This document shows, piece after piece, positions 6,371 to 15,286 of a stretch of 46,945 nt of DNA. Both the position numbers and the translations under genes were made by a program. The DNA is from Bacteroidales bacterium (GTDB lineage Bacteria > Bacteroidota > Bacteroidia > Bacteroidales > P3): positions 1 through 46,945 of the forward strand of contig JAFSLX010000069.1 in assembly GCA_017448185.1 (NCBI GenBank). The letters are read 5' to 3'. The notes beneath the pieces are model-generated. The model was not told the DNA's origin, searched no databases, and saw only the letters and a program-made list of their open reading frames with translations. How positions within the stretch are numbered: the first letter of the stretch is position 1; each line of letters begins with the position of its first letter.

Positions 6371-7097
6371 AAGGACACGCCAACTGGCAGATGTCGCACC
6401 CCATCGTGTAGCCGTGGGCATCCACGGTGGCTGGAATTTCGCGACGCTGATGCGTGGTGTAATAGGCTGTGCAGCGCGATACGTCGAGCATCGGCGGCCC
6501 GTCGGGAGCAATGGCATGGTTGGGACAAGCCTCTACACATCGACCACATTTTGCACAAAAATCCGGACACCCATGACATTCTGAGTACTCAGAGCATTCT
6601 TCGGTAGTGACAATTTCGCCGAGATTGACCCACGAACCCCAACGCTCGGTAACGAGCAGTGTATGGCGACCTATCCAGCCGAGACCGGCACGTGCAGCCC
6701 AATGCTTGTCGCTGATGGGGACAGTGTCACAGCAGCATTTCCCTTCGATGCCCAATCTCTCCTTCAAGGCAAAAAGCATGTCCTTGATTACCTTATGGTA
6801 TTCACGATGTTGGGCATAGGCGGCAACCTTTCCACTTTCCGCCTCTCGCACGCCGCTTTTCGGTGGTGGATAGGCACTTACAAGACAGATAACACTCTTG
6901 GCACCAGGAACAAGCAGACGGGGATCCATGCGCTTGTCGACGTTGCGTTTCATATAGTCCAAACCACCGTGCCAGCCACGCCGAAGCCATTCGCGAAGCG
7001 GGTACTCCTCGTCGGCAAGGGCATCGGCACGGGCAATACCACAATCGTCGAAGCCCACCTCGAGCGCTATTCGCTTTACCTCGTCGCTATTCAGCAT
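6357..7097 (-). CDS. queG: Epoxyqueuosine reductase, short form
   Basis: QueG reduces epoxyqueuosine to queuosine in tRNA anticodons, using cobalamin and two [4Fe-4S] clusters. With the start at 7097 (MLNSDEVKRIAL, overlapping the end of the upstream gene by 11 bases) the protein has 246 residues. It carries the conserved Asp in CCDTVPISDKHWAARAGLGW, the GWIGRHTLLV strand and eight cluster cysteines (CAKCGRCVEACP; SRC; CDICQLACP). It stops at CPFNAK, directly after the second cluster; most QueG proteins continue for at least 40-50 residues. An alternative start at 7139 would add 14 unlikely residues. It is last in the nadC-yihY-rlmL-queG operon. The core looks functional; loss of the tail is odd. 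Confidence 0.88.
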   Translation of the reverse strand: MLNSDEVKRIALEVGFDDCGIARADALADEEYPLREWLRRGWHGGLDYMKRNVDKRMDPRLLVPGAKSVICLVSAYPPPKSGVREAESGKVAAYAQHREYHKVIKDMLFALKERLGIEGKCCCDTVPISDKHWAARAGLGWIGRHTLLVTERWGSWVNLGEIVTTEECSEYSECHGCPDFCAKCGRCVEACPNHAIAPDGPPMLDVSRCTAYYTTHQRREIPATVDAHGYTMGCDICQLACPFNAK

Positions 7098-8313
7098 CCT
7101 GCTGATACTTGGCTTTCTTCGAGCCGTCGTAAAGCTCAAAATGCAAGAAACGGCAGTCGAGCGAACCGTTCTGCACCGCTATCTTCTTCGAAGGATGGAG
7201 GCCGATGTGCTTCATTGCCTCAAAGTCGCTGGTAATCAGCCACACGTCGCAATCCTTGCCATACTTCTGCTTAAAGGTGTCGCCAAGCTTCTCATACATG
7301 GCATTGAGGTCCTCGACCTTGATACGCTCACCATAAGGCGGATTAGTGACGATCAGCGTCTTACCCTCGGGCGGCTCCTGATCGGCAAAGTCGCCGATGT
7401 GCAGCATCACATCGTGGTGCAGCTTGGCATATTCCAGATTCTTCTCACACTGTGCAATAACCTGCTCATCAATATCGTTACCCCATATTTCACAATCGAA
7501 ATCGCCTGCACCAATCTTGCGGTCTTCCTCATTCTTGACACTCTTCCACTCGCCAAGGTTGAACTCCTTCCAGCGCATGAAACCGAAGCGGTTGCCCCGG
7601 TAGTACTGCGCCGGGATATTGTTGGCCATCATGGCGGCCTCGATGAGCATGGTGCCCGAACCGCACATGGGGTCGTAGAAGTTGCAATCGCACTGCCATC
7701 CAGCCAGCTTCAACAGGCCCGCGGCCAGCACCTCGTTGATGGGTGCAATGCCGACTCCCTGGCGGTAGCCACGCTTGTGCAGTGAGTCGCCACTGGAATT
7801 CATCAGCAGTGTCACATGGTTGTCGCGAATGTGCAGATTGAACTTATAGTCAGGATTTTCCGTGTCAATGGAAGGACGTTTGCCGAAATTGCGGCGAAAG
7901 CGGTCGACAATGGCATCCTTCGTCTTCAGGGCAGCATAGTAGCTATGGGTAAACACTTCGCCACTGGTGGTGCTGTCGATCATAAAAGTGCAATCGACAT
8001 CCAAAATCTTCTCCCAGCGGATTCGGTAAACATTGTCATAGAGCTCCTGCTCGTCGTTGGCATCAAACTCGGCGAAAGGCTTCAAAATGGACAACGCCGT
8101 GCGGCAGCAATAATTGGCTCGATACAACAGCCGCATGTCGCCTTCGAATTCGACGGCTCGGGCCACCGGCTCCACATTCTTCGCTCCCATCCCTCGTAGC
8201 TCCTCGGCCAGCACCTCCTCCAGGTTGACCATCGTCTTCGCTACCATCTTGAATGTCTCTCTCGGCGTGTCGCCATCAGCGACCACCTTTCCTCGGTTTT
8301 TCTGTATAATCAT
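7087..8313 (-). CDS. THUMP-domain class I SAM-dependent RNA methyltransferase (RlmL-type)
   Basis: 408 residues in the COG0116 pattern: an N-terminal ferredoxin-like/THUMP part (about 25-170) and a Rossmann methyltransferase with DPMCGSGT as the SAM-binding loop, GNDIDEQVIAQCEKNLEYA as motif II and NPPYGERI as the N-type catalytic motif. E. coli RlmL makes m2G2445 in 23S rRNA; the second (m7G) half of E. coli RlmL is absent, as is normal outside gamma-proteobacteria. The start is uncertain: ATG 8313 overlaps the upstream yihY gene by 38 bases, while Met at 8247 (MVAKTMVNLEEVL) or a GTG in between fit the family's usual N-terminus. The exact target base is inferred. Confidence 0.85.
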   Translation of the reverse strand: MIIQKNRGKVVADGDTPRETFKMVAKTMVNLEEVLAEELRGMGAKNVEPVARAVEFEGDMRLLYRANYCCRTALSILKPFAEFDANDEQELYDNVYRIRWEKILDVDCTFMIDSTTSGEVFTHSYYAALKTKDAIVDRFRRNFGKRPSIDTENPDYKFNLHIRDNHVTLLMNSSGDSLHKRGYRQGVGIAPINEVLAAGLLKLAGWQCDCNFYDPMCGSGTMLIEAAMMANNIPAQYYRGNRFGFMRWKEFNLGEWKSVKNEEDRKIGAGDFDCEIWGNDIDEQVIAQCEKNLEYAKLHHDVMLHIGDFADQEPPEGKTLIVTNPPYGERIKVEDLNAMYEKLGDTFKQKYGKDCDVWLITSDFEAMKHIGLHPSKKIAVQNGSLDCRFLHFELYDGSKKAKYQQDAE

Positions 8314-9328
8314 CTTTAATATTTTGTATTCTTTGTTTCCATTGTTTCTTCATTTCGCGGTTCTTCTTATAGATAGAACCGTTGTAGATGCTGATATTCA
8401 GCTCGTAGCCCAGCAACAGGACGATACAGTTGAAATACATCCAGAACATGAGCATCAGCAGTGTGCCAATCGAGCCGTAAAGCAGATTGTAGCGGTTGAA
8501 ATTGTCGAGGTAAATGCCCAAGCCCCAGCTGAGTACGAAAAACATGCCGGTAGCCAGCACCGAACCGGCCGAAAAGAAGCCCACGCGCTGTTTCTTCACA
8601 GGTGCCCAATAATAAATGAACGACACCACCGTAAGCGTGGCCACGGTCATCAGCACCCAACGTCCGATATTGAACATCAACGCGTTCGCCTTTGTATCCA
8701 GCAGCCACCCCTGCGAGAATATCAGCTGCAGCACATACTTGTGCCCTATCAGCAAGCAGAGCGCCAACACAATGAGCACATACAGCACAAACACCATCAT
8801 GATACACAGCAGGAAACGCTGCAAATAGGGCCGCATTTCTATACTGCGATTGGCAAAATTGAGCGACGAAACAATACCGCTCATACCATTGGCCGCCAGC
8901 AATATCGAGGCCACGAAACCGATTGACAGCAGCGTGGAATGTTTGTGGCCCATCACATCGTTGATGGTATTGGAGAGGGGGGTGAGAATCTTCTCTGGCA
9001 TAATACCCGAAAGCTCGGCAAGCAGCTCATCCTGAACACCGTCGACTGGGAAATAGGCAATCAGCGAGAAAACAAAAATCATCAGCGGCGGCAGGGCCGT
9101 CAGAAACGAATACGACAAACCCTTCGCACGCTCATTGATGTCGCCATTGAAAATACCCGCCAGAAAATAGCGCAGCACATCGTAAAGCGGCACACCGCGG
9201 TTGCCCGGCAACGAAAAATGATGCATGAAATAAAGCACCTCTCGCACCCATCGCTTATACAGCAACTTGCGCCTGAGGCCCTTCACCTTGCAGGAAATCA
9301 ACCTAATATATGCCTTGACATTCAGCAC
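8276..9328 (-). CDS. yihY: YihY/BrkB family integral membrane protein
   Basis: A 350-residue polytopic inner-membrane protein. After a basic N-terminus comes the family hallmark ERAKGLSYSFLTALPPLMIF. About six transmembrane helices follow, including LLSIGFVASILLAANGMSGI and a late GSIGTLLMLMFWMYFNCIVL helix. The family was once called RNase BN by mistake; its transport role is unresolved. The C-terminal tail is cytoplasmic, very basic (KKNREMKKQWKQR) and overlaps the start of the RlmL-type gene. It begins 6 bases after nadC, so it is translated in the same operon. Confidence 0.88.
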   Translation of the reverse strand: MLNVKAYIRLISCKVKGLRRKLLYKRWVREVLYFMHHFSLPGNRGVPLYDVLRYFLAGIFNGDINERAKGLSYSFLTALPPLMIFVFSLIAYFPVDGVQDELLAELSGIMPEKILTPLSNTINDVMGHKHSTLLSIGFVASILLAANGMSGIVSSLNFANRSIEMRPYLQRFLLCIMMVFVLYVLIVLALCLLIGHKYVLQLIFSQGWLLDTKANALMFNIGRWVLMTVATLTVVSFIYYWAPVKKQRVGFFSAGSVLATGMFFVLSWGLGIYLDNFNRYNLLYGSIGTLLMLMFWMYFNCIVLLLGYELNISIYNGSIYKKNREMKKQWKQRIQNIKDDYTEKPRKGGR

Positions 9329-9334
9329 AGGGCT

Positions 9335-10180
9335 TTACTTCTTCACCAACGAAATATCGAGGCTCTTGATATGGTGCGTCAGCGCTCCCACAGAAATGAA
9401 ATCCACTCCCGTCTCCGCGTACGCACGGAGGGTAGCCTCGGTGATGCCGCCGCTCGCCTCCGTCTCGTACCGGTGGTCGATGCGGCGCACCGCCTCGCGG
9501 AGCGTGTCGGTGTCAAAATTGTCGAGCATGATGCGGTCGACACCGCCATGGTCGAGCACGCGCTGCAGCTCGTCCAGGTCGCGGACCTCAATCTCAATTT
9601 TCAAATCTTTTCCCTTTGCTTTCAAGTAGTTGTGCGTGCGGTCGATAGCAGCCTCAATGCCACCGGCAAAGTCGATATGGTTGTCTTTCAGCATCACCAT
9701 GTCGTAGAGGCCGATACGGTGGTTGGTACCGCCGCCGCACTTGACGGCATACTTCTCCAACAGACGCATGTTGGGGGTCGTCTTGCGTGTATCGAGAAGC
9801 TTGGTATTCAGTCCCTCCAGCATCTTCACCATGCGGTTGGTCTCGGTGGCGATGCCCGACATGCGTTGCATGAAGTTGAGCACCGTTCGCTCGGCGGTAA
9901 GGATAGAGCCCGCATGACCTTCGACCACCATAAGCACGTCGCCCTTGCACACGCGGTCGCCGTCGTGTTTCATGGCGCTGACAGCCAACGAGCTGTCAAC
10001 CAGCGCAAAAACGCGGCGAGCCACCTCGATGCCGCAGATAATGCCGTCGGCCTTGGCCACAATCTTGGCCGAATTGACAGCATCTGCCGGGATGCAACTG
10101 AGGGTGGAGTGGTCGCCGTCGCCGATATCCTCGGCAAGCGCCATTCTTATAATCTCGTCAAGGTTCTCGATATTCATCAT
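9335..10180 (-). CDS. nadC: Nicotinate-nucleotide pyrophosphorylase (quinolinate phosphoribosyltransferase)
   Basis: 281 residues, the usual length. NadC converts quinolinate and PRPP to nicotinate mononucleotide, CO2 and PPi in de novo NAD synthesis. Signature motifs are LDTRKTTPNMRLLEKYAVKC (from residue 129), GGGTNHRIGLYD (149-160), MLKDNHIDFAGG and EASGGIT near the end. These supply the Arg, His and Lys ligands of quinolinate and PRPP. It is first in the four-gene minus-strand operon. nadA and nadB are not in the window. Two Met codons (10180 and 10177) are possible starts. Confidence 0.96.
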   Translation of the reverse strand: MMNIENLDEIIRMALAEDIGDGDHSTLSCIPADAVNSAKIVAKADGIICGIEVARRVFALVDSSLAVSAMKHDGDRVCKGDVLMVVEGHAGSILTAERTVLNFMQRMSGIATETNRMVKMLEGLNTKLLDTRKTTPNMRLLEKYAVKCGGGTNHRIGLYDMVMLKDNHIDFAGGIEAAIDRTHNYLKAKGKDLKIEIEVRDLDELQRVLDHGGVDRIMLDNFDTDTLREAVRRIDHRYETEASGGITEATLRAYAETGVDFISVGALTHHIKSLDISLVKK

Positions 10181-10244
10181 AACTATCTTGTTCTATGGGT
10201 TTTACAACAGAAAAATCTTTTCAACAAAAGGCTATTTTCCAATG

Positions 10245-10252
10245 CAAATTTA
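10245..10252 (-). promoter_or_regulatory. Candidate -7 element of the nadC operon
   Basis: TAAATTTG on the minus strand, 65 bases before the nadC start. No matching -33 box was found at 19-21 bases, so the call is tentative. Confidence 0.4.
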
Positions 10253-10331
10253 CATATTTTTTTCAACATAACACACAGAAGTGCAAAAATTTAACATTTG
10301 GCCGTCGGCAACCGGCAGGGCGACTCCCGTC

Positions 10332-10402
10332 CGTTGTCCAGCCGTTGTTCAGTCGTTGTTCAGTCGTTGTTCAGTCAAACACTGAACAACGACTGAACAA
10401 CG
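10332..10402 (+). repeat. 11-bp iterated palindrome, copy 2
   Basis: Left units CGTTGTCCAGC (10332-10342) and three CGTTGTTCAGT (10343-10353, 10354-10364, 10365-10375), loop CAAAC (10376-10380), right units ACTGAACAACG (10381-10391 and 10392-10402). The arms pair perfectly over two units. It ends about 70 bases before the -7 element of the kinase operon. Confidence 0.95.
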
Positions 10403-10472
10403 GCAAAACCACAACAGAACAAACAAGGGAGAAAAAAAGCAAATAAAACCTCGAGAATATAAAAAATATTTG

Positions 10473-10480
10473 TATCTTTG
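10473..10480 (+). promoter_or_regulatory. Candidate -7 element of the kinase-kdsB operon
   Basis: TATCTTTG followed by TACC; transcription would start near 10486, giving a leader of about 77 nt. The -33 position lacks TTTG. Confidence 0.6.
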
Positions 10481-10562
10481 TACCTTAAAAGAATTATTTA
10501 TAATAACGATATGCACCTCAAAATCAACCGATAGAAGGGATGCGTGTCACTAAAAAAAGAAT

Positions 10563-11186
10563 ATGCAAATAGCTATCTCGGGAAACATCGGCGCAGGCAA
10601 GACAGAGCTCACACGGTTGCTGTCGAAACATTACGGCTACCGCGCCATCAGCGGTCCGTCAGAGGAAAACCCATACCTGAACAGCTTCTACGAAGACATG
10701 CGGCGCTGGTCGTTCAACATGATCGTCTACTCGCTCTATGCCAACATCAAACAGCTGGCCGAGCTGCAAGCCACGGGCGAAAGCTTCATCCGCGACCGTT
10801 CGCTCTACGACGACGCATGCATCTATGCCCCCAACCTGCAGAGCATGGGCCTGTTGACCACACGCGACCTGACCACCTACAGCAAACTGTTCGAAATGAC
10901 CTACTCGCTGCTGCCGAAACCCGACCTGCTGATTTACCTGCGCGGCGACGTACCCACCCTGATACGCCACATCCAGAAGCGCGGACGCGAATACGAGAAC
11001 AGCATCCGCCTCGACTACCTGACCAACCTCAACAACCGCTACGAAAACTGGGCAAACGAATATGAAGGCAAAATGATGGTGGTGGACATCGACGAATACG
11101 ACTTCGTGGAACGCCGCGAAGACTTGGGTCTGATTATCAACCGCATCGATGCCGAAATCAACGGACTGTTCGCCAATACCAAATAG
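10563..11186 (+). CDS. Deoxynucleoside kinase (dAK/dGK family)
   Basis: A 207-residue cytoplasmic kinase that phosphorylates deoxynucleosides with ATP in the salvage pathway. Visible motifs are the P-loop GNIGAGKT (7-14), the substrate-binding ENPYL (35-39), the RDRS motif (77-80) that contacts base and phosphates, and the LID-like arginines in HIQKRGREYE. A CBS-type C-terminus IDEYDFVERREDLGLII is typical of the bacterial dGK/dAK group. Which base is preferred cannot be read. It starts the plus-strand series and lies 9 bases before kdsB. A copy of the 11-bp iterated palindrome sits upstream of its promoter. Confidence 0.9.
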   Translation: MQIAISGNIGAGKTELTRLLSKHYGYRAISGPSEENPYLNSFYEDMRRWSFNMIVYSLYANIKQLAELQATGESFIRDRSLYDDACIYAPNLQSMGLLTTRDLTTYSKLFEMTYSLLPKPDLLIYLRGDVPTLIRHIQKRGREYENSIRLDYLTNLNNRYENWANEYEGKMMVVDIDEYDFVERREDLGLIINRIDAEINGLFANTK

Positions 11187-11195
11187 ACAGAAGCA

Positions 11196-11951
11196 ATGAA
11201 AGTACTGGCCATCATACCTGCACGCTACGCCTCGACCCGATTCCCCGGCAAACCTTTGGCACTGCTCGGCGGACGCCCCATCATCGAGCACGTGTGGCAA
11301 CGGGTGAGCGGCACCGCAGCCGTGAGCCGTGCGATAGTGGCCACCGACGACGACCGCATCATGCAGGTCGTCAACGCCTTTGGCGGCGAAGCCATGATGA
11401 CCTCGGCCAACCACCAAAGCGGCACCGACCGCTGTGGCGAGGTGCTGCAAGCCCTTGAAAACAAGGGCGAACACTACGACATTGCCATCAACGTGCAGGG
11501 CGACGAGCCTTTTATCGAACCCTCGCAAATCGAGGCGCTGATTGAATGCTTCGCCCACAGCGACACCGAGATAGCCACCCTGAAAACCCCCATCCACAGC
11601 GACGAGGAACTCCTCTCGCCCAACAACGTCAAGGTGGTATGTGCGTCCGACGGCAAAGCGCTATATTTCAGCCGCCTGCCAATCCCCTACCTGCGAAACA
11701 AAGCCGACCGCCCCTGCGTGGAGCAGACCGACTACTACAAGCATGTGGGCATCTACGCCTTCCGCACCGAAACACTCAAGGCCGTATGCCGCCTGCAACC
11801 CGGACGAATCGAACAGTGCGAGAAGCTGGAACAGCTGCGCTGGCTCGAGGCAGGCTACCGCATCGAGGTGAAAACCACCCAGCATGCCAATATCGGCATC
11901 GACACCCCCGACGACCTGGCAGCGGCTGAACAAATCATCCAATCACGATAA
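11196..11951 (+). CDS. kdsB: 3-deoxy-manno-octulosonate cytidylyltransferase (CMP-KDO synthetase)
   Basis: 251 residues, full length. KdsB activates KDO with CTP to CMP-KDO, the donor for the inner core of lipopolysaccharide. The nucleotide-binding start IPARYASTRFPGKPLALLGG is diagnostic; further motifs are VATDDDRIMQVV, QSGTDRCGEVL, INVQGDEPFIEP and HVGIYAFR. It shows the organism makes KDO-containing lipid A core, as expected for a Gram-negative. It follows the kinase after 9 bases and precedes the HU-SPOR gene by 20. Confidence 0.97.
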   Translation: MKVLAIIPARYASTRFPGKPLALLGGRPIIEHVWQRVSGTAAVSRAIVATDDDRIMQVVNAFGGEAMMTSANHQSGTDRCGEVLQALENKGEHYDIAINVQGDEPFIEPSQIEALIECFAHSDTEIATLKTPIHSDEELLSPNNVKVVCASDGKALYFSRLPIPYLRNKADRPCVEQTDYYKHVGIYAFRTETLKAVCRLQPGRIEQCEKLEQLRWLEAGYRIEVKTTQHANIGIDTPDDLAAAEQIIQSR

Positions 11952-11971
11952 AGAATAAAACAAGACGAGAT

Positions 11972-13837
11972 ATGAATATAACCGATTTAATCGTAGAACT
12001 TCTGCAAAAAGGGCAGACCATCGAACTGCCCGGCATCGGAACCATTGGCAGCGAAATCAAAGAGCCCTACCACGACCCCTCGACCCACACCTACTACCCT
12101 GCCACCCGTGCCATCGTCTTCGACGAAACAACCAAAGGCGACAACCATATAGTCGACATATTGGCCGAGCGCGAATGCGTGGGTGCCGATGTCGCATCAC
12201 AGATGTGGCGCAACTACATCGACGCACTGTCAGACAAGCTGAAACGTACTGGAACGCATAATTTCGGCGCGCTGGGCACCCTGAACGCCAATGCTGACGG
12301 GCACTTCGGTTTCACCATGGCCGAAGGTCTTATCATTGATGCCGGCGACGGCAGCGAAAAACCCCTCGAGGGCATCAAGACCTACAACCACGACAACGAA
12401 GCCGACCCCTTCGCCCAGTTTGAAGGTGTTGCCACCGAACCTGTCGCCCAGCAGCCTGAACCCGAACCTGAACCTGAGCCCGTGGCGGAGCCCGAACCCC
12501 AGCCCGAACCTGAACCCCAACCTCAACTGGAGCCCGAGCCCAAGCCGGAGCCCATTGCCGAAATAGAAGAGCATCATCGCGCCGTTGAGGCCGAACGCCA
12601 GCGCATGGAAGCCGAACGCCAAGCCAAAGAGGAACGCGAAGCTGCCCGCAAGGCAGAAGAAGCTGAACGCGAGCGGATAAAGGCCGAAGAGGCTGCTGCC
12701 GCACTGCGTGCCAAGGCTGAGAAAGAAGCTGCAAAGAAGGCTGAGAAAGAGCGTGCCAAGGTTGAAAAAGAAGCAGAAAAAGAACGTGCCAAAGCAGAAA
12801 AGGAAGCCGTGAAAGCCGCCAAGAAAGCACAAAAAGAGCGCAAAGAGGCTGAAAAACAAGCTGCCCTGCAAGCCAAGAAAAACAAAGAGCTGGCCGACGA
12901 ACTGATGAATCCCAAGCCCGTCGAAAAGAGCAAGAAGAAAGAGAAGAAAAAGAAAGAAGGCGAGAAGAAGAAAAGACACACATGGCTGTGGCTCCTCCTG
13001 CTGCTGTTGTTACTGCTCATCGCTGGTGGCGGATATTATTATTACACCCACTACTATACCCCGGCCGAAAGCAACACTGCCGAATTGCCAGCAAACCTGA
13101 CCAGCAAACTGGATGTACCGGCATACAACAGCCTGACCTACAATACCGACATGATTCAGTATAACACACAGGACATCACTGCAAACTGTAACTTGGTGTG
13201 CAACCTGATGAACGAATACATCTCCCAATACCTTGCCGAACGCCGTTATACCGGAGCACGGGTGCAGATGATGGACCGTGTGCGCCAGTATGCCGGTGAC
13301 CGTCTGGCCGAATTGCTGGGCGACCGATTTGCGGTTCAGCGTATTATCCCCTATAGCGACTACATCTACCAGTATTGCGAACCACACCTGAAAACTGTGC
13401 GTGCCGCCAAGAGTCGTGTAACCGTGCAGACCGAGCTGATGAACAGCGGCATGCTTGACGACTTCCTGAATCAGATTATCGAAGAGCTGGGCCTGCAGCC
13501 CGACGGTGGAGTTGCCGCACCTGTAGTTGCACCTGTGCAACCCACCAAGGACAAGGCCAAGAAAGACAAATCCGTCACCGAAGAGCCCCTCACCGCCAAC
13601 ATGCAGACCTCGAGCAAGCAGGGCTTTGACATCATCGCCGGTTTCTTCCTCAGCCAGGAGAACGCCATCCGCATGACTGCACGCCTGCACAGCCAGGGCT
13701 GCGATGCCTATATCATTGAAAAGAGCGGCAAATACTACGTCAGCATGGGCAGCGCACCTTCGCGCACCGCAGCCGATGCTTTGTTCAAACACATCAAGAG
13801 CTGGTACGACGGCGACATCGTCATCAAACAATGGTAA
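11972..13837 (+). CDS. HU-like domain / coiled coil / TM / SPOR protein
   Basis: A 621-residue fusion. Residues 1-130 match the Bacteroidetes HU-CCDC81-type domain pattern (ITDLIVELLQKGQTIELPG, then FGALGTL), a relative of HU DNA-binding proteins. A Pro/Glu repeat linker (about 145-195) and a long charged, Lys/Glu/Ala-rich helix (about 200-330) follow. A single transmembrane helix lies at about 337-360. The C-terminal 549-621 look like a SPOR domain (IIAGFFLSQENAIRMTARLH, IIEKSGKYYVSMG), which binds denuded peptidoglycan at division sites. The topology is cytoplasmic HU, periplasmic SPOR, so the protein could link chromosome or cytoplasmic partner to septal wall. DNA binding is not proven for this subfamily. 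Confidence 0.85.
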   Translation: MNITDLIVELLQKGQTIELPGIGTIGSEIKEPYHDPSTHTYYPATRAIVFDETTKGDNHIVDILAERECVGADVASQMWRNYIDALSDKLKRTGTHNFGALGTLNANADGHFGFTMAEGLIIDAGDGSEKPLEGIKTYNHDNEADPFAQFEGVATEPVAQQPEPEPEPEPVAEPEPQPEPEPQPQLEPEPKPEPIAEIEEHHRAVEAERQRMEAERQAKEEREAARKAEEAERERIKAEEAAAALRAKAEKEAAKKAEKERAKVEKEAEKERAKAEKEAVKAAKKAQKERKEAEKQAALQAKKNKELADELMNPKPVEKSKKKEKKKKEGEKKKRHTWLWLLLLLLLLLIAGGGYYYYTHYYTPAESNTAELPANLTSKLDVPAYNSLTYNTDMIQYNTQDITANCNLVCNLMNEYISQYLAERRYTGARVQMMDRVRQYAGDRLAELLGDRFAVQRIIPYSDYIYQYCEPHLKTVRAAKSRVTVQTELMNSGMLDDFLNQIIEELGLQPDGGVAAPVVAPVQPTKDKAKKDKSVTEEPLTANMQTSSKQGFDIIAGFFLSQENAIRMTARLHSQGCDAYIIEKSGKYYVSMGSAPSRTAADALFKHIKSWYDGDIVIKQW

Positions 13838-13841
13838 ACTG

Positions 13842-14519
13842 ATGGGGCACCACAAACTACAACGATTCGCCGAAAACCTGACGTTCCCCAACCTATTTCA
13901 GGTGGGCTTCGACAAACTGCAGGCCGAAGGTTTCGCCTTGAAAGGAAAGTGGCATGAGCAGTTCGGCAACGACAACCCTATCACCCTCGAACTGGGTTGC
14001 GGGAAAGGCGACTACACCATTGCCCTGGCCCGCATACACCCCGAACGCAACTACATCGGGGTCGACATCAAAGGTGCCAGGCTGTGGCGCGGAGCCAAAA
14101 CCAGCAACGAAGAGCAGATGAAGAACGTGGCCTTTATCCGCACCCGCATCGAGTTGATTGACCAGTTCTTTGCACCGAACGAGGTAAGCGAGATATGGAT
14201 TACCTTCTGCGACCCGCAGCTGAAAAAGCCCAACAAACGCCTCACCAGCCCCCGATTCCTTGCCACCTACCGCCACTTCCTGCAGGACCAGAGCACAATA
14301 CATCTGAAGACTGACTCGCAGGAACTGTACGACTATACACTTAACGAAGTATTGCCGACAGAACAATGTGAAGTGGTTTTCGGCACCGACAACCTGTACA
14401 ACACAGACTATGAGGGTGAAGCCAAACTGACGCAAACCTTCTACGAACGTATGTTCCTCGCCGAAGGGAAACCCATCACCTATATTCAATGGAAAGTCAA
14501 TCAAAACAATAATAACTAA
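13842..14519 (+). CDS. trmB: tRNA (guanine-N7-)-methyltransferase
   Basis: 225 residues. TrmB makes m7G46 in the tRNA variable loop, using SAM. The SAM-binding motif ITLELGCGKGDYTIALA (about 47-63), the second-strand motif YIGVDIKGARLWRGAK and the catalytic-region TFCDPQLKKPNKRL (a lineage variant of the usual FPDPWPKKRH) are all present, as is the late YEGEAKLTQTFYERMF. The start at 13842 (MGHHKLQRFAENL) is 4 bases past the HU-SPOR stop; an upstream in-frame Met lies inside that gene and is unlikely. Confidence 0.95.
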   Translation: MGHHKLQRFAENLTFPNLFQVGFDKLQAEGFALKGKWHEQFGNDNPITLELGCGKGDYTIALARIHPERNYIGVDIKGARLWRGAKTSNEEQMKNVAFIRTRIELIDQFFAPNEVSEIWITFCDPQLKKPNKRLTSPRFLATYRHFLQDQSTIHLKTDSQELYDYTLNEVLPTEQCEVVFGTDNLYNTDYEGEAKLTQTFYERMFLAEGKPITYIQWKVNQNNNN

Positions 14520-14532
14520 ATATCAATTTATT

Positions 14533-15273
14533 ATGTCAGGACACAACAAATGGTCAAAGATTAAGAGAGCCAAAGGTGCAGCTGATGCCAAGCGCTCGAA
14601 ACAGTGGAGCAACATTCTGAAGCAAGTCGCCATCGCCGTGCGCGAAGGTGGCCCGGACCCCGACAGCAACCCCCGTCTGCGTCTGCTCGTGCAGAACGCC
14701 CGCGGATGCAACATGCCCAAGGACACCCTGCAGCGCTCTATCAACAAGGCCAACGACAAGGACGCCGCCCAGATGCAGGAGCTTACCTTCGAATGCCATG
14801 TGAGCCACGGTATCGCCCTCTTCATCGAGGCCCTGAGCGACAACAACAACCGCACCGTTGCCAACGTCAAAGCCATTATGAACAAAAATGGTGGCACACT
14901 GGAGACCAATGGCAGCCTCGCCTTCCTCTTCACCCGCAAGGGTGTCTTCGTGGTGCCCCGCAAGCCCGACATGGATGTCGACGAGTTGGAAATGGAACTT
15001 ATCGACGGTGGCTTGGAAGAGATGGAGGCCGACGACGAGTACCTGACCCTCTACACCGCCTACGAGGATTTCGGCAACATGGTCAAAATGCTCGAGCAGA
15101 AGGGTATCGAATGCGAGAGCGCCGAATTGCAGCGCATCCCCAACACCTTGCGCCAGGTCGACGAAGAAACCATCCGTAAAGTGATGAAGATTATCGGTAT
15201 CCTTGAAGAGGACGACGACGTGACCAACGTCTACCACGACATGGAAATCCCCGACAACTTCGAGGAAGAATAA
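14533..15273 (+). CDS. yebC: YebC/PmpR family protein
   Basis: 246 residues with the invariant family start MSGHNKWSKIKRAKGAADAK and the three-domain YebC layout (MPKDTLQRSINKAN; HVSHGIALFIEALSDNNNRT; NKNGGTLETNGSLAFLF). Members were annotated as transcription regulators; recent work on the family also points to ribosome-associated help with difficult peptides such as polyproline. It is 13 bases after trmB. The acidic C-terminus (NVYHDMEIPDNFEEE) is normal for Bacteroidetes members. Confidence 0.95.
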   Translation: MSGHNKWSKIKRAKGAADAKRSKQWSNILKQVAIAVREGGPDPDSNPRLRLLVQNARGCNMPKDTLQRSINKANDKDAAQMQELTFECHVSHGIALFIEALSDNNNRTVANVKAIMNKNGGTLETNGSLAFLFTRKGVFVVPRKPDMDVDELEMELIDGGLEEMEADDEYLTLYTAYEDFGNMVKMLEQKGIECESAELQRIPNTLRQVDEETIRKVMKIIGILEEDDDVTNVYHDMEIPDNFEEE

Positions 15274-15286
15274 TATTTAGTTTGTA

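Larger units (their letters stand above)
10181..10562. other. 382-bp divergent intergenic region between nadC and the nucleoside kinase
   Basis: No gene is seen. It holds a possible nadC -7 element (TAAATTTG, minus strand, 10245-10252), the second iterated palindrome (10332-10402), and a TATCTTTG element for the plus-strand operon (10473-10480). Confidence 0.8.

Noticed and set aside
10332..10402. The iterated palindrome as an intrinsic terminator
   Set aside because: There is no T-run on either side, and all copies lie 5' of genes rather than after stops.
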